A stretch of DNA of 64,000 nucleotides from contig NZ_CCDG010000053.1 in NCBI RefSeq assembly GCF_000723885.1, positions 1 through 64,000 on the forward strand, read 5' to 3'. Below the pieces are notes generated by a model. It did not search any database and was not told the origin of the DNA. It saw nothing but the letters and a program-made list of their open reading frames with translations. This document shows positions 34,482 through 44,056 of the stretch, piece after piece (position 1 is the stretch's first letter; every line of letters begins with the position of its first letter). This DNA comes from Paenibacillus camerounensis (lineage in GTDB: Bacteria; Bacillota; Bacilli; Paenibacillales; Paenibacillaceae). Made by a program: the position numbers and the translations under genes.

Positions 34482-36246
34482 GCTTCACTACATCAAGACC
34501 TTCAAGGCTGAACTGCAGCCCCGCCGTTATGATCTGGGTATGCTCGGAGGTTGTAAGGTGCTTCTGCTTGGTTTAGGGCTGTTCTCACCTTTACTGTTCA
34601 AGCTCCTGATTGATAGGGTTATAGTGCAGCATGAATTAAAGGCACTTTGGCTTGTTTGTTCCGGTTATGCTGCTATATATGTTATGCAGTCTATCGTTCT
34701 GGGTGGACAAACCTTTGTGGGCAATAAATTTACGAACCATGTGACGTTTGATATACGCACAGCTTTATGGAGCAGATATCTTAATATGCCGCTCAGTACG
34801 TATAACCAGCTGAATACAGGCGATCTGAAAGGTAGAATGGACCAGGATACAGATGCAGTGGACCGTTTGTTCAAGGTACAGCTGATGGAGTACAGCTATA
34901 GTTTTGCATACCTGCTGGCGGGTGCAGCCATGATGGCAGTCTTCAGCTGGAAGCTGGCACTGGTCGCTTTGCTTATGGTGCCTGTTTCCTTCTGGATTAC
35001 AGATAAGCTTGGTAGACGGGCAAGAGAGGTTTCCACAAGCTACCGGCAGATTTACGGTGAGTATGAGGGATGGCTGCAACAATCCATCCAAAGCTGGAGG
35101 GAAATTAAGATCAACCGGATGGAGAAGCGGAGTTCACTCAAATTCACAGGCTATTGGCATGCGATGAGCAAAGTTTTTTTTCGAAAAGAAATGTACTGGT
35201 TCATCAACCGTGTCCTTCAGGAGTTCAAGGATCTTTTTATAACTAGGATGAATCTTTATTTTCTCGGCGGACTGCTAATCTTTCACGGAGAAATGACGAT
35301 CGGCGGACTGCTGGTCTTTATGAAGTATTATGAAATGCTGTTTACGCAATTAAGAGCCATCAACGATTTTGATATGCAGTTTAATGGCGATGTGCCCGGT
35401 CTTGAAAAAATCTCCTCCATGCTGGCTGAAACGCCAGATACGAAAAATAAAGTTAGAGTGAAGCCAACGGCAGATCAGAATCATCTTCCTGTCCTGCAAT
35501 TTAAGAATGTTTCTTTCTGTTATAATGATGAGGGTCCTGCTGTACTGAGGGATATTTCCTTTGCTGTTCAGCCTGGGTCAAGAGTAGCAATTGTCGGCAG
35601 GAGTGGCTCCGGCAAAAGCACAATAGCCAAATTAATGCTAAGAATCGGTCAGCCTTCTCATGGAAGCATCCAAGTGGGCGGACGGGAGCTACAGCAGATT
35701 GGTGAAGCCGAATTGCGTAAATCCTTCGGTGTAGTCATGCAAAATCCGGCCATTTTTAATATGTCTATCCTGGAGAACGTCAAGCTGGCCAGGCCAGCCG
35801 CTTCTGCGGCGGAAATTAAAGAGGCCTGCAGGCTGGCTGAGATGGAAGAGTATATCGGAAAGCTGACCCTTGGCTATGATACCGTTGTCGGTGAAAAGGG
35901 AGTACAGCTGTCCGGCGGACAAAAGCAGCGGCTTGCTTTGGCCAGAGTGCTGCTGTCAAATGCCGGAATTATTATTCTGGACGAAGCGACCTCTATGCTT
36001 GATCATATTACAGAGGCAGCCATTCATCAGACCTTTGCCAAGCTGCCGTCTGATCGCACAGTAATTATTATTGCACACCGTCTTTCCTCGGTCATGTACG
36101 CGGATGAAATTCTGTTGCTGGATAACGGGCAGATTGCGGATCAGGGCAAGCATCAGAAACTGTGGCAGGAGAATACCCTCTACCGGCTGCTGTTTGAGAA
36201 TGGAGTGGGATCCAGCAGTCCCATTGTAACAGCTAATCGGACTTAG
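34450..36246 (+). CDS. ABC exporter half-transporter 2 (TMD-NBD)
   Basis: A 598-residue ABC exporter: membrane domain about 20-330, ATPase with Walker A GRSGSGKST, Q-loop VMQNPAIFN, canonical LSGGQKQRLALAR, Walker B IIILDEATSMLD and H-loop IAHRLS. The start at 34450 follows GGGGAGA; the open frame extends 90 bases further into the previous gene. No peptidase domain. It is probably the catalytically canonical partner of half-transporter 1. The last gene of the peptide cluster, followed by a terminator. Confidence 0.9.
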   Translation: MENLLRNIRLKLHYIKTFKAELQPRRYDLGMLGGCKVLLLGLGLFSPLLFKLLIDRVIVQHELKALWLVCSGYAAIYVMQSIVLGGQTFVGNKFTNHVTFDIRTALWSRYLNMPLSTYNQLNTGDLKGRMDQDTDAVDRLFKVQLMEYSYSFAYLLAGAAMMAVFSWKLALVALLMVPVSFWITDKLGRRAREVSTSYRQIYGEYEGWLQQSIQSWREIKINRMEKRSSLKFTGYWHAMSKVFFRKEMYWFINRVLQEFKDLFITRMNLYFLGGLLIFHGEMTIGGLLVFMKYYEMLFTQLRAINDFDMQFNGDVPGLEKISSMLAETPDTKNKVRVKPTADQNHLPVLQFKNVSFCYNDEGPAVLRDISFAVQPGSRVAIVGRSGSGKSTIAKLMLRIGQPSHGSIQVGGRELQQIGEAELRKSFGVVMQNPAIFNMSILENVKLARPAASAAEIKEACRLAEMEEYIGKLTLGYDTVVGEKGVQLSGGQKQRLALARVLLSNAGIIILDEATSMLDHITEAAIHQTFAKLPSDRTVIIIAHRLSSVMYADEILLLDNGQIADQGKHQKLWQENTLYRLLFENGVGSSSPIVTANRT

Positions 36247-36252
36247 TGACAG

Positions 36253-36278
36253 GCAGCTCTGGCGGGCTGCTTTTTTTG
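36253..36278 (+). terminator. Terminator of the peptide cluster
   Basis: Short stem GCAGC/GCTGC with an 8-base loop and seven T. Confidence 0.7.
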
Positions 36279-36405
36279 TCGTAACGGTTTACTTAAAAAA
36301 TGAAGGATTTAACAGCAGTGCTGTCGAATATACGGTTCGGATATATATAGCTGAATTTGTTAATAGTAAATCTGAAAATAAATAATATAGAAGCGGGGAA
36401 TAGAC

Positions 36406-36870
36406 ATGCCATATACCGTTGATTTTAAAGAGGTGTCTGCAGTGGGGCTGGAATCATCTCCTGTGGCAGAGGCGCTGGCCGGATTGCGGGCGAATGAAGC
36501 GCGTTATTTTATGAACAAGTACAAGCATGTGTTCACGACCGTACCGGCCGGTGAAAGCCAGGAAGACCTTGACTATGTGAACCGGATTCTGAAGAATGAG
36601 CGCAATATCGAATTTGCCGCCAAGCCGCTGGAAACCTCACGTTTTCAGGTGGAAAATATTCAGTTTACCTATGTCTTCTACGAGGACGGCCTGGCGATTA
36701 ATGTGATGTATACCGTAGACGACCCGAAGAAACGGGCGGTCGGCTTCAAGCTGTCCGAGGGGATGGATGTGCCCAAGGAGCTGGAGGAGAAGTTCAAGTT
36801 CGCGCGGCAGAAATCGAAGCTGGCCGGAACGATCCGCGGGTCTTTTTTTGTGATCAAAGGAGAGTACTGA
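36406..36870 (+). CDS. Conserved hypothetical protein
   Basis: A 154-residue soluble protein of no recognised function. It has no signal peptide or membrane helix and is rich in charged residues (NEARYFMNKYKHVF, VNRILKNERNIEF, EKFKFARQKSKLAG). Ribosome binding site AGCGGGG upstream of the ATG at 36406. A possible single-gene unit: about 90 bases separate it from the next start. Confidence 0.65.
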   Translation: MPYTVDFKEVSAVGLESSPVAEALAGLRANEARYFMNKYKHVFTTVPAGESQEDLDYVNRILKNERNIEFAAKPLETSRFQVENIQFTYVFYEDGLAINVMYTVDDPKKRAVGFKLSEGMDVPKELEEKFKFARQKSKLAGTIRGSFFVIKGEY

Positions 36871-36965
36871 AAAGGGCAGCTTCCACGATTTAACATCCGC
36901 TTAACATGCTCCATATCTTCACGTGATATAACAGAAACATCCGGTTATAAAGAGGAGAAGATTAG

Positions 36966-38192
36966 ATGAAGCTGAGCAAAGAGGAGAAATCATGGATTCT
37001 GTATGACTGCGGCAATTCGGCCTATTCGATGGCGGTGACGACGGCACTGCTGCCGATTGTGTTCGGCATGTTCAAGAATGTGGACAGCAGTATGGATTTG
37101 GGCTACTTTAATTCGATTGCCAGCATACTGGTGGCGATACTCAGCCCGATCCTGGGGACGATTGCCGATTATAAGGACCGGAAGAAGCGCTTTTTTATCT
37201 TTTTTGCGGCGATCGGGATATTGGCTACGGCTTCTCTGGCATTCGTCTCACCGGATAGCGGACAGTGGCAGCTGCTGGTTGCTTTTTACATACTGTCGGC
37301 CATCGGGTTTGCCGGGTCCAATATTTTCTACGACTCGTTCCTGGTGGACATTTCCACGGATGAGCGGATGGATAAGGTTTCGACGAGAGGGTTTGCATTC
37401 GGTTATATTTTCAGCGTCATTCCGTTCGGGATCAGCCTGCTGCTGATTTTTGTTATGGGGATGGATAAGGCCGTCGGCTACCAGATCGGGTTCATCATTA
37501 CGGCGCTTTGGTGGGGGCTGCTGACCGTGCCGATGATCCGTGACGTGAAACAGAGATACTATATCGAACCCGAGCCTAAGCCGGTGGCCAAAAGCTTTAA
37601 ACGCTTAGCCGTTACCTTTGCCAACATCCGTCAGCACAAAATCGTGTTCGTGTTCCTGCTTGCGTATTTCTTCTATATTGACGGAGTGGATACGATTATC
37701 AAAATGGTGGTGCCATATGCCACGGCGGTGCTCGGCGCAGACTCGCTGGACACCTTCACACTGCTCGGGATTCTGCTTATTATCCAGGTTATTGCTTTTC
37801 CGTGTGCGATTATTTACGGTAATCTGGCCAAAAAATACTCTGCACGCACAATGATCATCGCCGGTATTTTTACATACATCATCTCCTGTATCGCCGCTTT
37901 CTTTATCTCGTCCGTGTGGCATATCTTTGTTCTGGGGGCGCTGATCGGTTCAGCACAGGGAGGAATTCAGGCGCTCAGCCGGTCGTATTTCGCCAAAATC
38001 ATTCCGAAGGAGAACTCCAATGAGTTCTTCGGGTTCTATAATATTTTCGGAAAATTTGCTGCGATACTCGGACCTGCCCTAATGGCTCTAACCACTACGT
38101 TGACGGGCAATGCCAGCTATAGCATTTTGTCGATCATTCCGCTGTTTCTGATTGGCTTGTTTGTCTTCATCACCTTACCTAAGGGGAACTAA
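36966..38192 (+). CDS. MFS transporter, UMF1 family
   Basis: A 408-residue membrane protein with about twelve spans. The N-terminus SWILYDCGNSAYSMAVTTALLP is the hallmark of the UMF1 (Atg22-like) family, followed by PILGTIADYKDRKKRFF (the MFS loop 2-3 motif) and ALIGSAQGGIQALSRSYFAKIIP. Family members export small solutes, possibly amino acids; the substrate is unknown. It is separated by one base from the following phosphodiesterase gene, and the two probably form an operon. Confidence 0.88.
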   Translation: MKLSKEEKSWILYDCGNSAYSMAVTTALLPIVFGMFKNVDSSMDLGYFNSIASILVAILSPILGTIADYKDRKKRFFIFFAAIGILATASLAFVSPDSGQWQLLVAFYILSAIGFAGSNIFYDSFLVDISTDERMDKVSTRGFAFGYIFSVIPFGISLLLIFVMGMDKAVGYQIGFIITALWWGLLTVPMIRDVKQRYYIEPEPKPVAKSFKRLAVTFANIRQHKIVFVFLLAYFFYIDGVDTIIKMVVPYATAVLGADSLDTFTLLGILLIIQVIAFPCAIIYGNLAKKYSARTMIIAGIFTYIISCIAAFFISSVWHIFVLGALIGSAQGGIQALSRSYFAKIIPKENSNEFFGFYNIFGKFAAILGPALMALTTTLTGNASYSILSIIPLFLIGLFVFITLPKGN

Positions 38193-38193
38193 A

Positions 38194-39504
38194 ATGGACT
38201 CCAAAGCAGCATTTACGCCAAAAGCGAAGCATCTGATCGTTATTTCCTATGATGCTTTTTCAGAGGATAATTGGGATTTAGCGCGCCGCCTGCCTAACCT
38301 GGCAACATTAATGCAGAGCGGTGCATACAGCAACCGGCTGCGCAGCGTATATCCAACGCTCACCTATGTCGTTCATACGACCACCGCGACCGGCGTCTAC
38401 CCTGATAAGCACGGCATCCATCACAACAATCCGCTGCAGCCGTTCGTCGCGGAGGAGGATCAGCACTGGTTCTGGTTCCGCGAGGCGATTAAGGTCCCGA
38501 CGATCTATGATGCTGTGCGCAAGGCCGGAATGAATACCGCAGGTATTCTCTGGCCGGTCTCCGGCAAGTCCTCCATTCAATATAATATTCCAGAGATCAG
38601 AGCACTTAAGGGGGAGAATCAGGCGCTTAAGGTGCTCCGCAGCGGCAGTCCGTTATACTGCATCCAGATGGAGCTGAGGCACGGAAAGATCAGGCAGGGG
38701 ATTCAGCAGCCTTATCTGGATGATTTCACGACTAAATGTGCTGTGGATACCATCAAGCGCAAAAAGCCTAACCTGCTTATGCTGCATCTGATTGATCTCG
38801 ATGATGCCAAGCATCAGTTCGGGACTGACAGCGAGGAAGTGAAGCAGGTCATCCTGCGGATGGATAACCGGCTTGGCGAGATTATGCAGGCGGTTGAGGC
38901 TGCCGGGATCAAGGAGGATACGGTAATTATGGTGCTCGGTGATCACGGGCAGTTCAATGTGCGGTACAAAGTGCATTTGAACAAGCTGCTTCAGGACAAG
39001 GGCCTGATCTATGAAGAGAACGGCGAAATGAACTGGCGGGCTTACTTCCAGTGCGGCGGCGGTTCGGCTTACCTGCATATCCGGCCGGGGGATGCTGAGG
39101 CGGAGCAGCTGGCCCTTGAAGCTGTAAAAGCGTACATGGAGGATGCTGCGTCAGGTGTTGATGCGGTGTATACGAGAGATATGCTGGACCCGCTTCATGC
39201 CAGTCCGGTAACCGGTGTTATGCTGGAAGCCAAGAAGGGCTACAGCTTCGACGAAAGCCTGGACCAGCCGTTCATTGTTGATCTGGCAGCACACGGCATC
39301 CGTTATGCCACACACGGCTATTCTCCTGATAAAAGCGGCTACCGCTGCAATATCGTTGTCTCCGGCAGGCAGATCAGGCAGGACTTTGCCTTCGGGGAGC
39401 TCGAGATGGTCGACATCGCCCCGACGATGGGCCGAATTCTCGGTGTAGCCTTCGGGCATGGGGACGGACGGGTGCTGGAGGAGATTTTTGCGGATGCAGA
39501 ATAA
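38194..39504 (+). CDS. Alkaline-phosphatase-superfamily protein (ENPP/phosphodiesterase-like)
   Basis: A 436-residue phosphohydrolase of the nucleotide pyrophosphatase/phosphodiesterase type. Visible features: LIVISYDAFSEDNW (first metal Asp), nucleophile region SVYPTLTYVVHTTTATGVYPDKHGIHHNN with the catalytic Thr, LLMLHLIDLDDAKHQFG and VIMVLGDHGQF (metal Asp-His), DIAPTMGRILGV. No signal peptide, so cytoplasmic. The start at 38194 follows AAGGGG; it lies one base past the transporter stop. Confidence 0.87.
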   Translation: MDSKAAFTPKAKHLIVISYDAFSEDNWDLARRLPNLATLMQSGAYSNRLRSVYPTLTYVVHTTTATGVYPDKHGIHHNNPLQPFVAEEDQHWFWFREAIKVPTIYDAVRKAGMNTAGILWPVSGKSSIQYNIPEIRALKGENQALKVLRSGSPLYCIQMELRHGKIRQGIQQPYLDDFTTKCAVDTIKRKKPNLLMLHLIDLDDAKHQFGTDSEEVKQVILRMDNRLGEIMQAVEAAGIKEDTVIMVLGDHGQFNVRYKVHLNKLLQDKGLIYEENGEMNWRAYFQCGGGSAYLHIRPGDAEAEQLALEAVKAYMEDAASGVDAVYTRDMLDPLHASPVTGVMLEAKKGYSFDESLDQPFIVDLAAHGIRYATHGYSPDKSGYRCNIVVSGRQIRQDFAFGELEMVDIAPTMGRILGVAFGHGDGRVLEEIFADAE

Positions 39505-39821
39505 GCAGCAGGATAGGAAGGCCTGATGTTCTCAGCCTGCCGGGATTATGCCGGCGGGCTGTTTCTGTGCGGAGTGAAGCAGGGCTGCGTACATACGCTT
39601 CTACGTGAAATGTTCATTCTATACTAGTTTTTGAGTCTTATAATCCTAACGGCTTAATTATTCTTTACGTTACAATGGCAATGCAGCCAGCGGAGCTTCA
39701 AGAGGAGGCCGCCAAGCAAGAATATAATCCATGAATAGCCGAATAAGATCGATTGGCTTCTCTCAGGGACTGCGTTACATTAGGGATAGCTTAAATGAGC
39801 TTGCAGAGAGGAAGATTACAG
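39505..39821. other. Intergenic region before the GH35 gene
   Basis: Begins with a terminator (39534-39563). Further on is an AT-rich stretch with TATAAT at 39640-39645, but no -35 at proper spacing is clear. I see no open reading frame of interest and no further structure. Confidence 0.5.
39534..39563 (+). terminator. Terminator after the phosphodiesterase gene
   Basis: 10-bp stem AGCCTGCCGG/CCGGCGGGCT (one G-T pair), 7-base loop GATTATG, short T tail. Confidence 0.65.
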
Positions 39822-41885
39822 ATGTATACATTTAAAGAGTATAAGCAGCCGGAGATCCTGCACAATCACTTAAATCTCGGAGGAAGTAATCCGGCAGGAG
39901 AGAAGATTGAGGTATCAAGTTTATATATTACGCGTGGCGGCAAGCCGTTCATTCCGGTAATGGGTGAATTCCATTTCTCCCGATATGCCAGAGAAGACTG
40001 GTATGATGAGCTGTGCAAAATGAAAGCAGGCGGTATAACGCTTGTGTCTACGTATGTCTTCTGGATATACCATGAGGAGGTTGAGGGGGTATTTGACTTC
40101 TCCGGCGACAATGATCTGCGTGCTTTCATACTGGAGAGCCAGAAGGCCGGCCTGGAAGTTGTTCTGCGCATCGGCCCATGGGCGCACGGCGAATGCAGAA
40201 ACGGCGGATATCCGGATTGGCTGCTTGAGAAGCCCTACAAGCTGCGCGAGAATAATCCGCAGTATCTTGCCAAAGCCAAGATCCTGTATGAGAAAATTTC
40301 GGAGCAGGTTCAAGGCTTCTTTTATAAGGATGGGGGTAATATCATTGCCGTCCAGATCGAGAACGAGCTGACCAATGATGCCGAGCATCTGGCTAGATTG
40401 AAAGAGATGGCAATAGAGTGCGGAATGATTGCGCCTATTTATACTGTAACAGGCTGGAATGCGGTCTCCGGTGCCAAGATCCCTGTTGACGAGGTGATTC
40501 CCGTATTCGGAGGTTACTGTGAAGCCCCGTGGGAGGATCATTTGAATCCGCTTCCGCCGTCGCCGCATTATTTCTTTACCGGTATGCGCAACGATACAGG
40601 AATCGGGGCGGATCTACTTCCACGCGGAAGCGAAGAAGACGGTGAATGGCAGCTGCCGTATGAACGCTATCCTTTTGCAACCTGTGAACTCGGCGGCGGT
40701 GTGCAGGTGACCCATCACCGCAGACCTATAATCAGAGAGATGGATATTTACGCGATTTCACTTGTGAAGCTCGGTGACGGCAACAATCTGATCGGTTATT
40801 ACATGTACCATGGCGGGACGAATCAGATCGGTAAGCTGTCCGCCTTCCAGGAATCGAAGGCTACGGGCTATCCGAATGATTTGCCGGTGCTCTCCTATGA
40901 TTTTCAGACAGCGCTCTCAGAGTATGGGGAAGCACGGGGACAGTACCGGCTGCTGAATCTGCTGCATCTGTTTGTGCAGGACTTTGACCAGGCCCTTGCC
41001 CCGATGACCCGGGTAGAGGCTGAGCAAACGGTGAAAAGGGATGATACGACGTCCTTGCGGTATGTTATGCGTACAGACGGTAACAGCGGATTTGTTTTTA
41101 TCAACCATTACCAGAGACTTTCGCAGCTTGAGGATGTTCGGGGTGCTGTAATCGATACGGGGACCGTTGTCTTCCCGGCGATTGATGTGTGCGGAGATGT
41201 CAGCTTCTTTATGCCTTTCCGGATGGATCTGTCCGGAAATGTGCTGAAGTATGCGACGGCTCAGCCGCTATCCCGATTAGGCAATACCTATTTCTTCGCC
41301 CAGATCCCGGGTGTTGCTGCGGAATATCAGTTTGAGGACGGACGGAAATTCACCCTTGAAGCCGGACTGGAGTCAGCATTCCAGGTGAATGAGGTCAGCG
41401 TTATTACACTCACTTGGGAGCAGGCCAAATATTTACGCAAGCTGGATGGAGAACTTTATATCGGAGAGAAGTGCGACCTGTACAAGGCTGACGGCGAAAT
41501 CCGTTCCATCTCCGATGGGACATTCGGTTACTGGCACTGGCAGGGCAAGGGTTTTGCATATAGCACTGTCCAAAAGCCTTTCTCTGAACCTGTCCTCTCT
41601 CTAGAAGGTGCGGAACAGGCTCCATTTGAACCTAAATATGCAGAGGAGCTTCATATCGGCGGCGAGCGTAAGGTCTCCTGGCAGAAAATAAAGGTTACAG
41701 GCTCTCAAGGCTTTGTAAATATTAACTATTACGGCGATGTTGCACAGCTATATGCAGACGGAGAGCTGGTTGCTGACAGCTACTATTACGGAGAAAGCTG
41801 GAGAGTGCCGGCGAAGCTGCTGGAGGGGAAAAGCTGTTATCTTGCCGTTTCTGAAATCCGGGATGATTTCTATAGGGAGTTTTAG
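39822..41885 (+). CDS. Glycoside hydrolase family 35 beta-galactosidase
   Basis: A 687-residue cytoplasmic GH35 enzyme. The N-terminal TIM barrel is typical: VMGEFHFSRYAREDWYDELCKMKAGGITLVSTYVFWIYHE, LRIGPWAHGECRNGGYPDWL, IIAVQIENEL (acid/base Glu) and FATCELGGG, whose Glu is the likely nucleophile. C-terminal beta domains follow. It removes terminal beta-galactose from oligosaccharides. The start at 39822 follows GAGAGG; an upstream in-frame ATG at 39795 lacks a site. No signal peptide, so it needs imported substrate. Single gene with terminators on both sides. Confidence 0.9.
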   Translation: MYTFKEYKQPEILHNHLNLGGSNPAGEKIEVSSLYITRGGKPFIPVMGEFHFSRYAREDWYDELCKMKAGGITLVSTYVFWIYHEEVEGVFDFSGDNDLRAFILESQKAGLEVVLRIGPWAHGECRNGGYPDWLLEKPYKLRENNPQYLAKAKILYEKISEQVQGFFYKDGGNIIAVQIENELTNDAEHLARLKEMAIECGMIAPIYTVTGWNAVSGAKIPVDEVIPVFGGYCEAPWEDHLNPLPPSPHYFFTGMRNDTGIGADLLPRGSEEDGEWQLPYERYPFATCELGGGVQVTHHRRPIIREMDIYAISLVKLGDGNNLIGYYMYHGGTNQIGKLSAFQESKATGYPNDLPVLSYDFQTALSEYGEARGQYRLLNLLHLFVQDFDQALAPMTRVEAEQTVKRDDTTSLRYVMRTDGNSGFVFINHYQRLSQLEDVRGAVIDTGTVVFPAIDVCGDVSFFMPFRMDLSGNVLKYATAQPLSRLGNTYFFAQIPGVAAEYQFEDGRKFTLEAGLESAFQVNEVSVITLTWEQAKYLRKLDGELYIGEKCDLYKADGEIRSISDGTFGYWHWQGKGFAYSTVQKPFSEPVLSLEGAEQAPFEPKYAEELHIGGERKVSWQKIKVTGSQGFVNINYYGDVAQLYADGELVADSYYYGESWRVPAKLLEGKSCYLAVSEIRDDFYREF

Positions 41886-41977
41886 ATAGAATAAAGAACG
41901 CTTTGCTTGGTGTTTTATTGTGCCTGTAATCGCATTAGCCGGGAGAGAAATGCAGTAAAATCCAGAAAGCTTGAAAT

Positions 41978-42004
41978 AAGTCGCGAAATTTGCGACTTTT
42001 TTGT
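41978..42004 (+). terminator. Terminator after the GH35 gene
   Basis: Perfect stem AAGTCGC/GCGACTT, loop of seven bases, then a run of T. Confidence 0.8.
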
Positions 42005-42063
42005 TTTATTCACGTATATGTATCTTAATATAGGCTTAAATACGCAAAAAGGAGCGATGCATC

Positions 42064-43095
42064 TTGAATTTCATGAATGGGGATGGAGAGAATCCGGTGC
42101 CTGGACGCAAGCTGCCGGGAATGAAACCGGAAAATTACAAAAAGATCGGATTATGGGGAGCCGCTGCCGCGGTATTGATTTATCTGGGCTCAACCTCCTT
42201 TTATACCGTGCAGGAGCAGGAACGTGCAGCTATCCTGACTTTTGGGAAATATACGAATGAGTCCTCAGCAGGACTGCATTTCAAATGGCCTTATCCGGTA
42301 CAGGAAGTAATTACAGTGCCTGCGGAGCTGACCCAGAGGATACATATCGGGTACCGTCAGGAGGCTGAGGGTGCGGTAGCCGTTGAAGATGAAGCGATGA
42401 TGATTACAGGCGATGAGAATATCGTCTCAGCCGATGCGGTCGTTCAATGGAAAATCAGCAATATCCGTGATTATCTGTATAACATTGATGATCCGGAACA
42501 ATTCCTGCGTAACTCAGCCAGCTCATCCATCAGAGCAGTTATCGGTTCTGAGAAGCTGGATTATGCGATTACCGACGGTAAGACGGTTATTCAGGATAAA
42601 GTCCGTGAGCTGCTCATCGACCTGCAGAAAAAATATAACACCGGTATTCAGATCATTGATATCAAGTTCCAGGATATTGAGCCGCCGAGCGGTCAGGTAG
42701 AGGAAGCCTTCCGTGAGGTAACCAATGCCCGCGAAGAGAAGAACACGAAGATCAACAATGCCAAGAAATATGAGAACGATATCATTCCGAAAGCACGCGG
42801 TGAAGCGCAGGCGCTGCTTGAGAGAGCCGAAGGAGAGAAGAAATCGCGTATTCTTAATGCGCAGGGGGATGTAGCCCAGTTTAATGCGATTTTTGCCGAA
42901 TACAGCAACAACCAGAGTGTAACCGAAAGCCGGCTGATTCTGGAGACGCTGGAGACCATTTTGCCTAGCGCCAAGATCTTCATAACCAACTCGAATAGTG
43001 ATACTGTGAATTATTTGCCGCTGAATGAGCTGATGCGCAATACTTCTGTCAGCCCGTCTGCTTCAGCCGCACCGCAAGGAGGAACAGCAGAATGA
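42064..43095 (+). CDS. hflK: HflK, SPFH/stomatin-family membrane protein
   Basis: A 343-residue HflK homologue. One N-terminal membrane span (IGLWGAAAAVLIYLGSTSFYTV) precedes the Band-7 domain (VQEQERAAILTFGKYTNESSAGLHFKWPYPVQEV), then the coiled-coil region rich in EEKNTKINNAKKYENDIIPKARGEAQALLE. HflK and HflC form a cage around the FtsH protease and restrain its activity. The best start is TTG at 42064, nine bases after AAAAAGGAG; the ATG at 42073 is 18 bases away. It overlaps hflC by four bases. ftsH itself is not in the window. Confidence 0.93.
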   Translation: MNFMNGDGENPVPGRKLPGMKPENYKKIGLWGAAAAVLIYLGSTSFYTVQEQERAAILTFGKYTNESSAGLHFKWPYPVQEVITVPAELTQRIHIGYRQEAEGAVAVEDEAMMITGDENIVSADAVVQWKISNIRDYLYNIDDPEQFLRNSASSSIRAVIGSEKLDYAITDGKTVIQDKVRELLIDLQKKYNTGIQIIDIKFQDIEPPSGQVEEAFREVTNAREEKNTKINNAKKYENDIIPKARGEAQALLERAEGEKKSRILNAQGDVAQFNAIFAEYSNNQSVTESRLILETLETILPSAKIFITNSNSDTVNYLPLNELMRNTSVSPSASAAPQGGTAE

Positions 43096-43958
43096 AAAAA
43101 AACCAGATCATCACACTGATATCAGCTGTAATACTAGTCATACTGCTTGCCGGCTCTATGTATGTAGTGAAGGAAGGCGAATATAAGGTGGTTCTCCGTT
43201 TCGGTGAAGCGATGCGTGCCGTTGAGGAGCCCGGCCTGAAGCTGAAAATCCCTTTTATCGAGAATGTCTCAGCACTTCCTAAATATCAGATGACGTACGA
43301 AAGCTCGCCAACGAGCATTTTGACCAAGGATCAGAAGCCGATTGTGGTTGATAACTATACCGTATGGAGAATTACCAACGCCTCACAGTTCCTGAGAACC
43401 GTACAATCTGTAGGCGGCGGAATTCAGCGTATTGACGAAGCAGTCTATAACTCGGTGCGCCGGAAGCTGTCTGAGGTCAACTACGAGAATATTATCAGTG
43501 AAGACACCGGACGGGGCAATATTAACGATGAGATCACCAAAGACGTCATCTCCGCCCTTACCCGTGATAATTACGGGATTGAAGTCATTGATGTACGGAT
43601 TAAACGCACAGATCTGCCTGAAGAGAACAAGCAGAGTGTATACAACCGGATGATTTCGGACCGCCAATCCATTGCTGCACGCTATCTGTCTGAAGGTGAC
43701 GAGGAAAGTAAGAAAATAACCTCCAAGGCCGACCGTACCTCTACCGAGCTGATTGCCCAGGCCGAAGCGGACTCCAAGAAAATTATCGCTGAAGGCGAAG
43801 GGGAAGCTGCCAGAATCTATAATCAGGCTTACGGCAAGTCTCCTGAATTCTACAGCTTCTACCGTACCCTGCAGAGTTATGTGACCACACTGCAGAATGA
43901 GCCGGTAATCATGATCCCGATTGATTCGCCATATGCCAAAATACTGCTTGGGCAGTAG
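43092..43958 (+). CDS. hflC: HflC, SPFH/stomatin-family membrane protein
   Basis: A 288-residue HflC homologue: N-terminal anchor (IITLISAVILVILLAGSMYVV), Band-7 domain starting KEGEYKVVLRFGEAMRAVEEPGLKLKIPFIENV, then IEVIDVRIKRTDLPEENKQSVYNRM and the C-terminal AEGEGEAARIYNQAYGKSPEFYSFYRTLQSY, a strong HflC signature. The ATG overlaps the hflK stop (ATGA), so the products are made together. A terminator follows. Confidence 0.93.
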   Translation: MKKNQIITLISAVILVILLAGSMYVVKEGEYKVVLRFGEAMRAVEEPGLKLKIPFIENVSALPKYQMTYESSPTSILTKDQKPIVVDNYTVWRITNASQFLRTVQSVGGGIQRIDEAVYNSVRRKLSEVNYENIISEDTGRGNINDEITKDVISALTRDNYGIEVIDVRIKRTDLPEENKQSVYNRMISDRQSIAARYLSEGDEESKKITSKADRTSTELIAQAEADSKKIIAEGEGEAARIYNQAYGKSPEFYSFYRTLQSYVTTLQNEPVIMIPIDSPYAKILLGQ

Positions 43959-43991
43959 CATTTCCCTAATAAACGTTTCATAGAAGCAAAG

Positions 43992-44029
43992 CAGCGGTTC
44001 TCCTTTACAAGAGGGCCGCTGTTTTTTCG
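43992..44029 (+). terminator. Terminator of hflKC
   Basis: Stem CAGCGGTTCTC pairing with GAGGGCCGCTG (two G-T pairs), then six T. Confidence 0.8.
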
Positions 44030-44056
44030 AAATATAAGAATGTATATGTGTTACGC

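Noticed and set aside
41907..42260. 117-codon + strand frame upstream of and overlapping hflK
   Set aside because: It runs through the GH35 terminator hairpin and continues out of frame into the hflK coding region; no good ribosome binding site.
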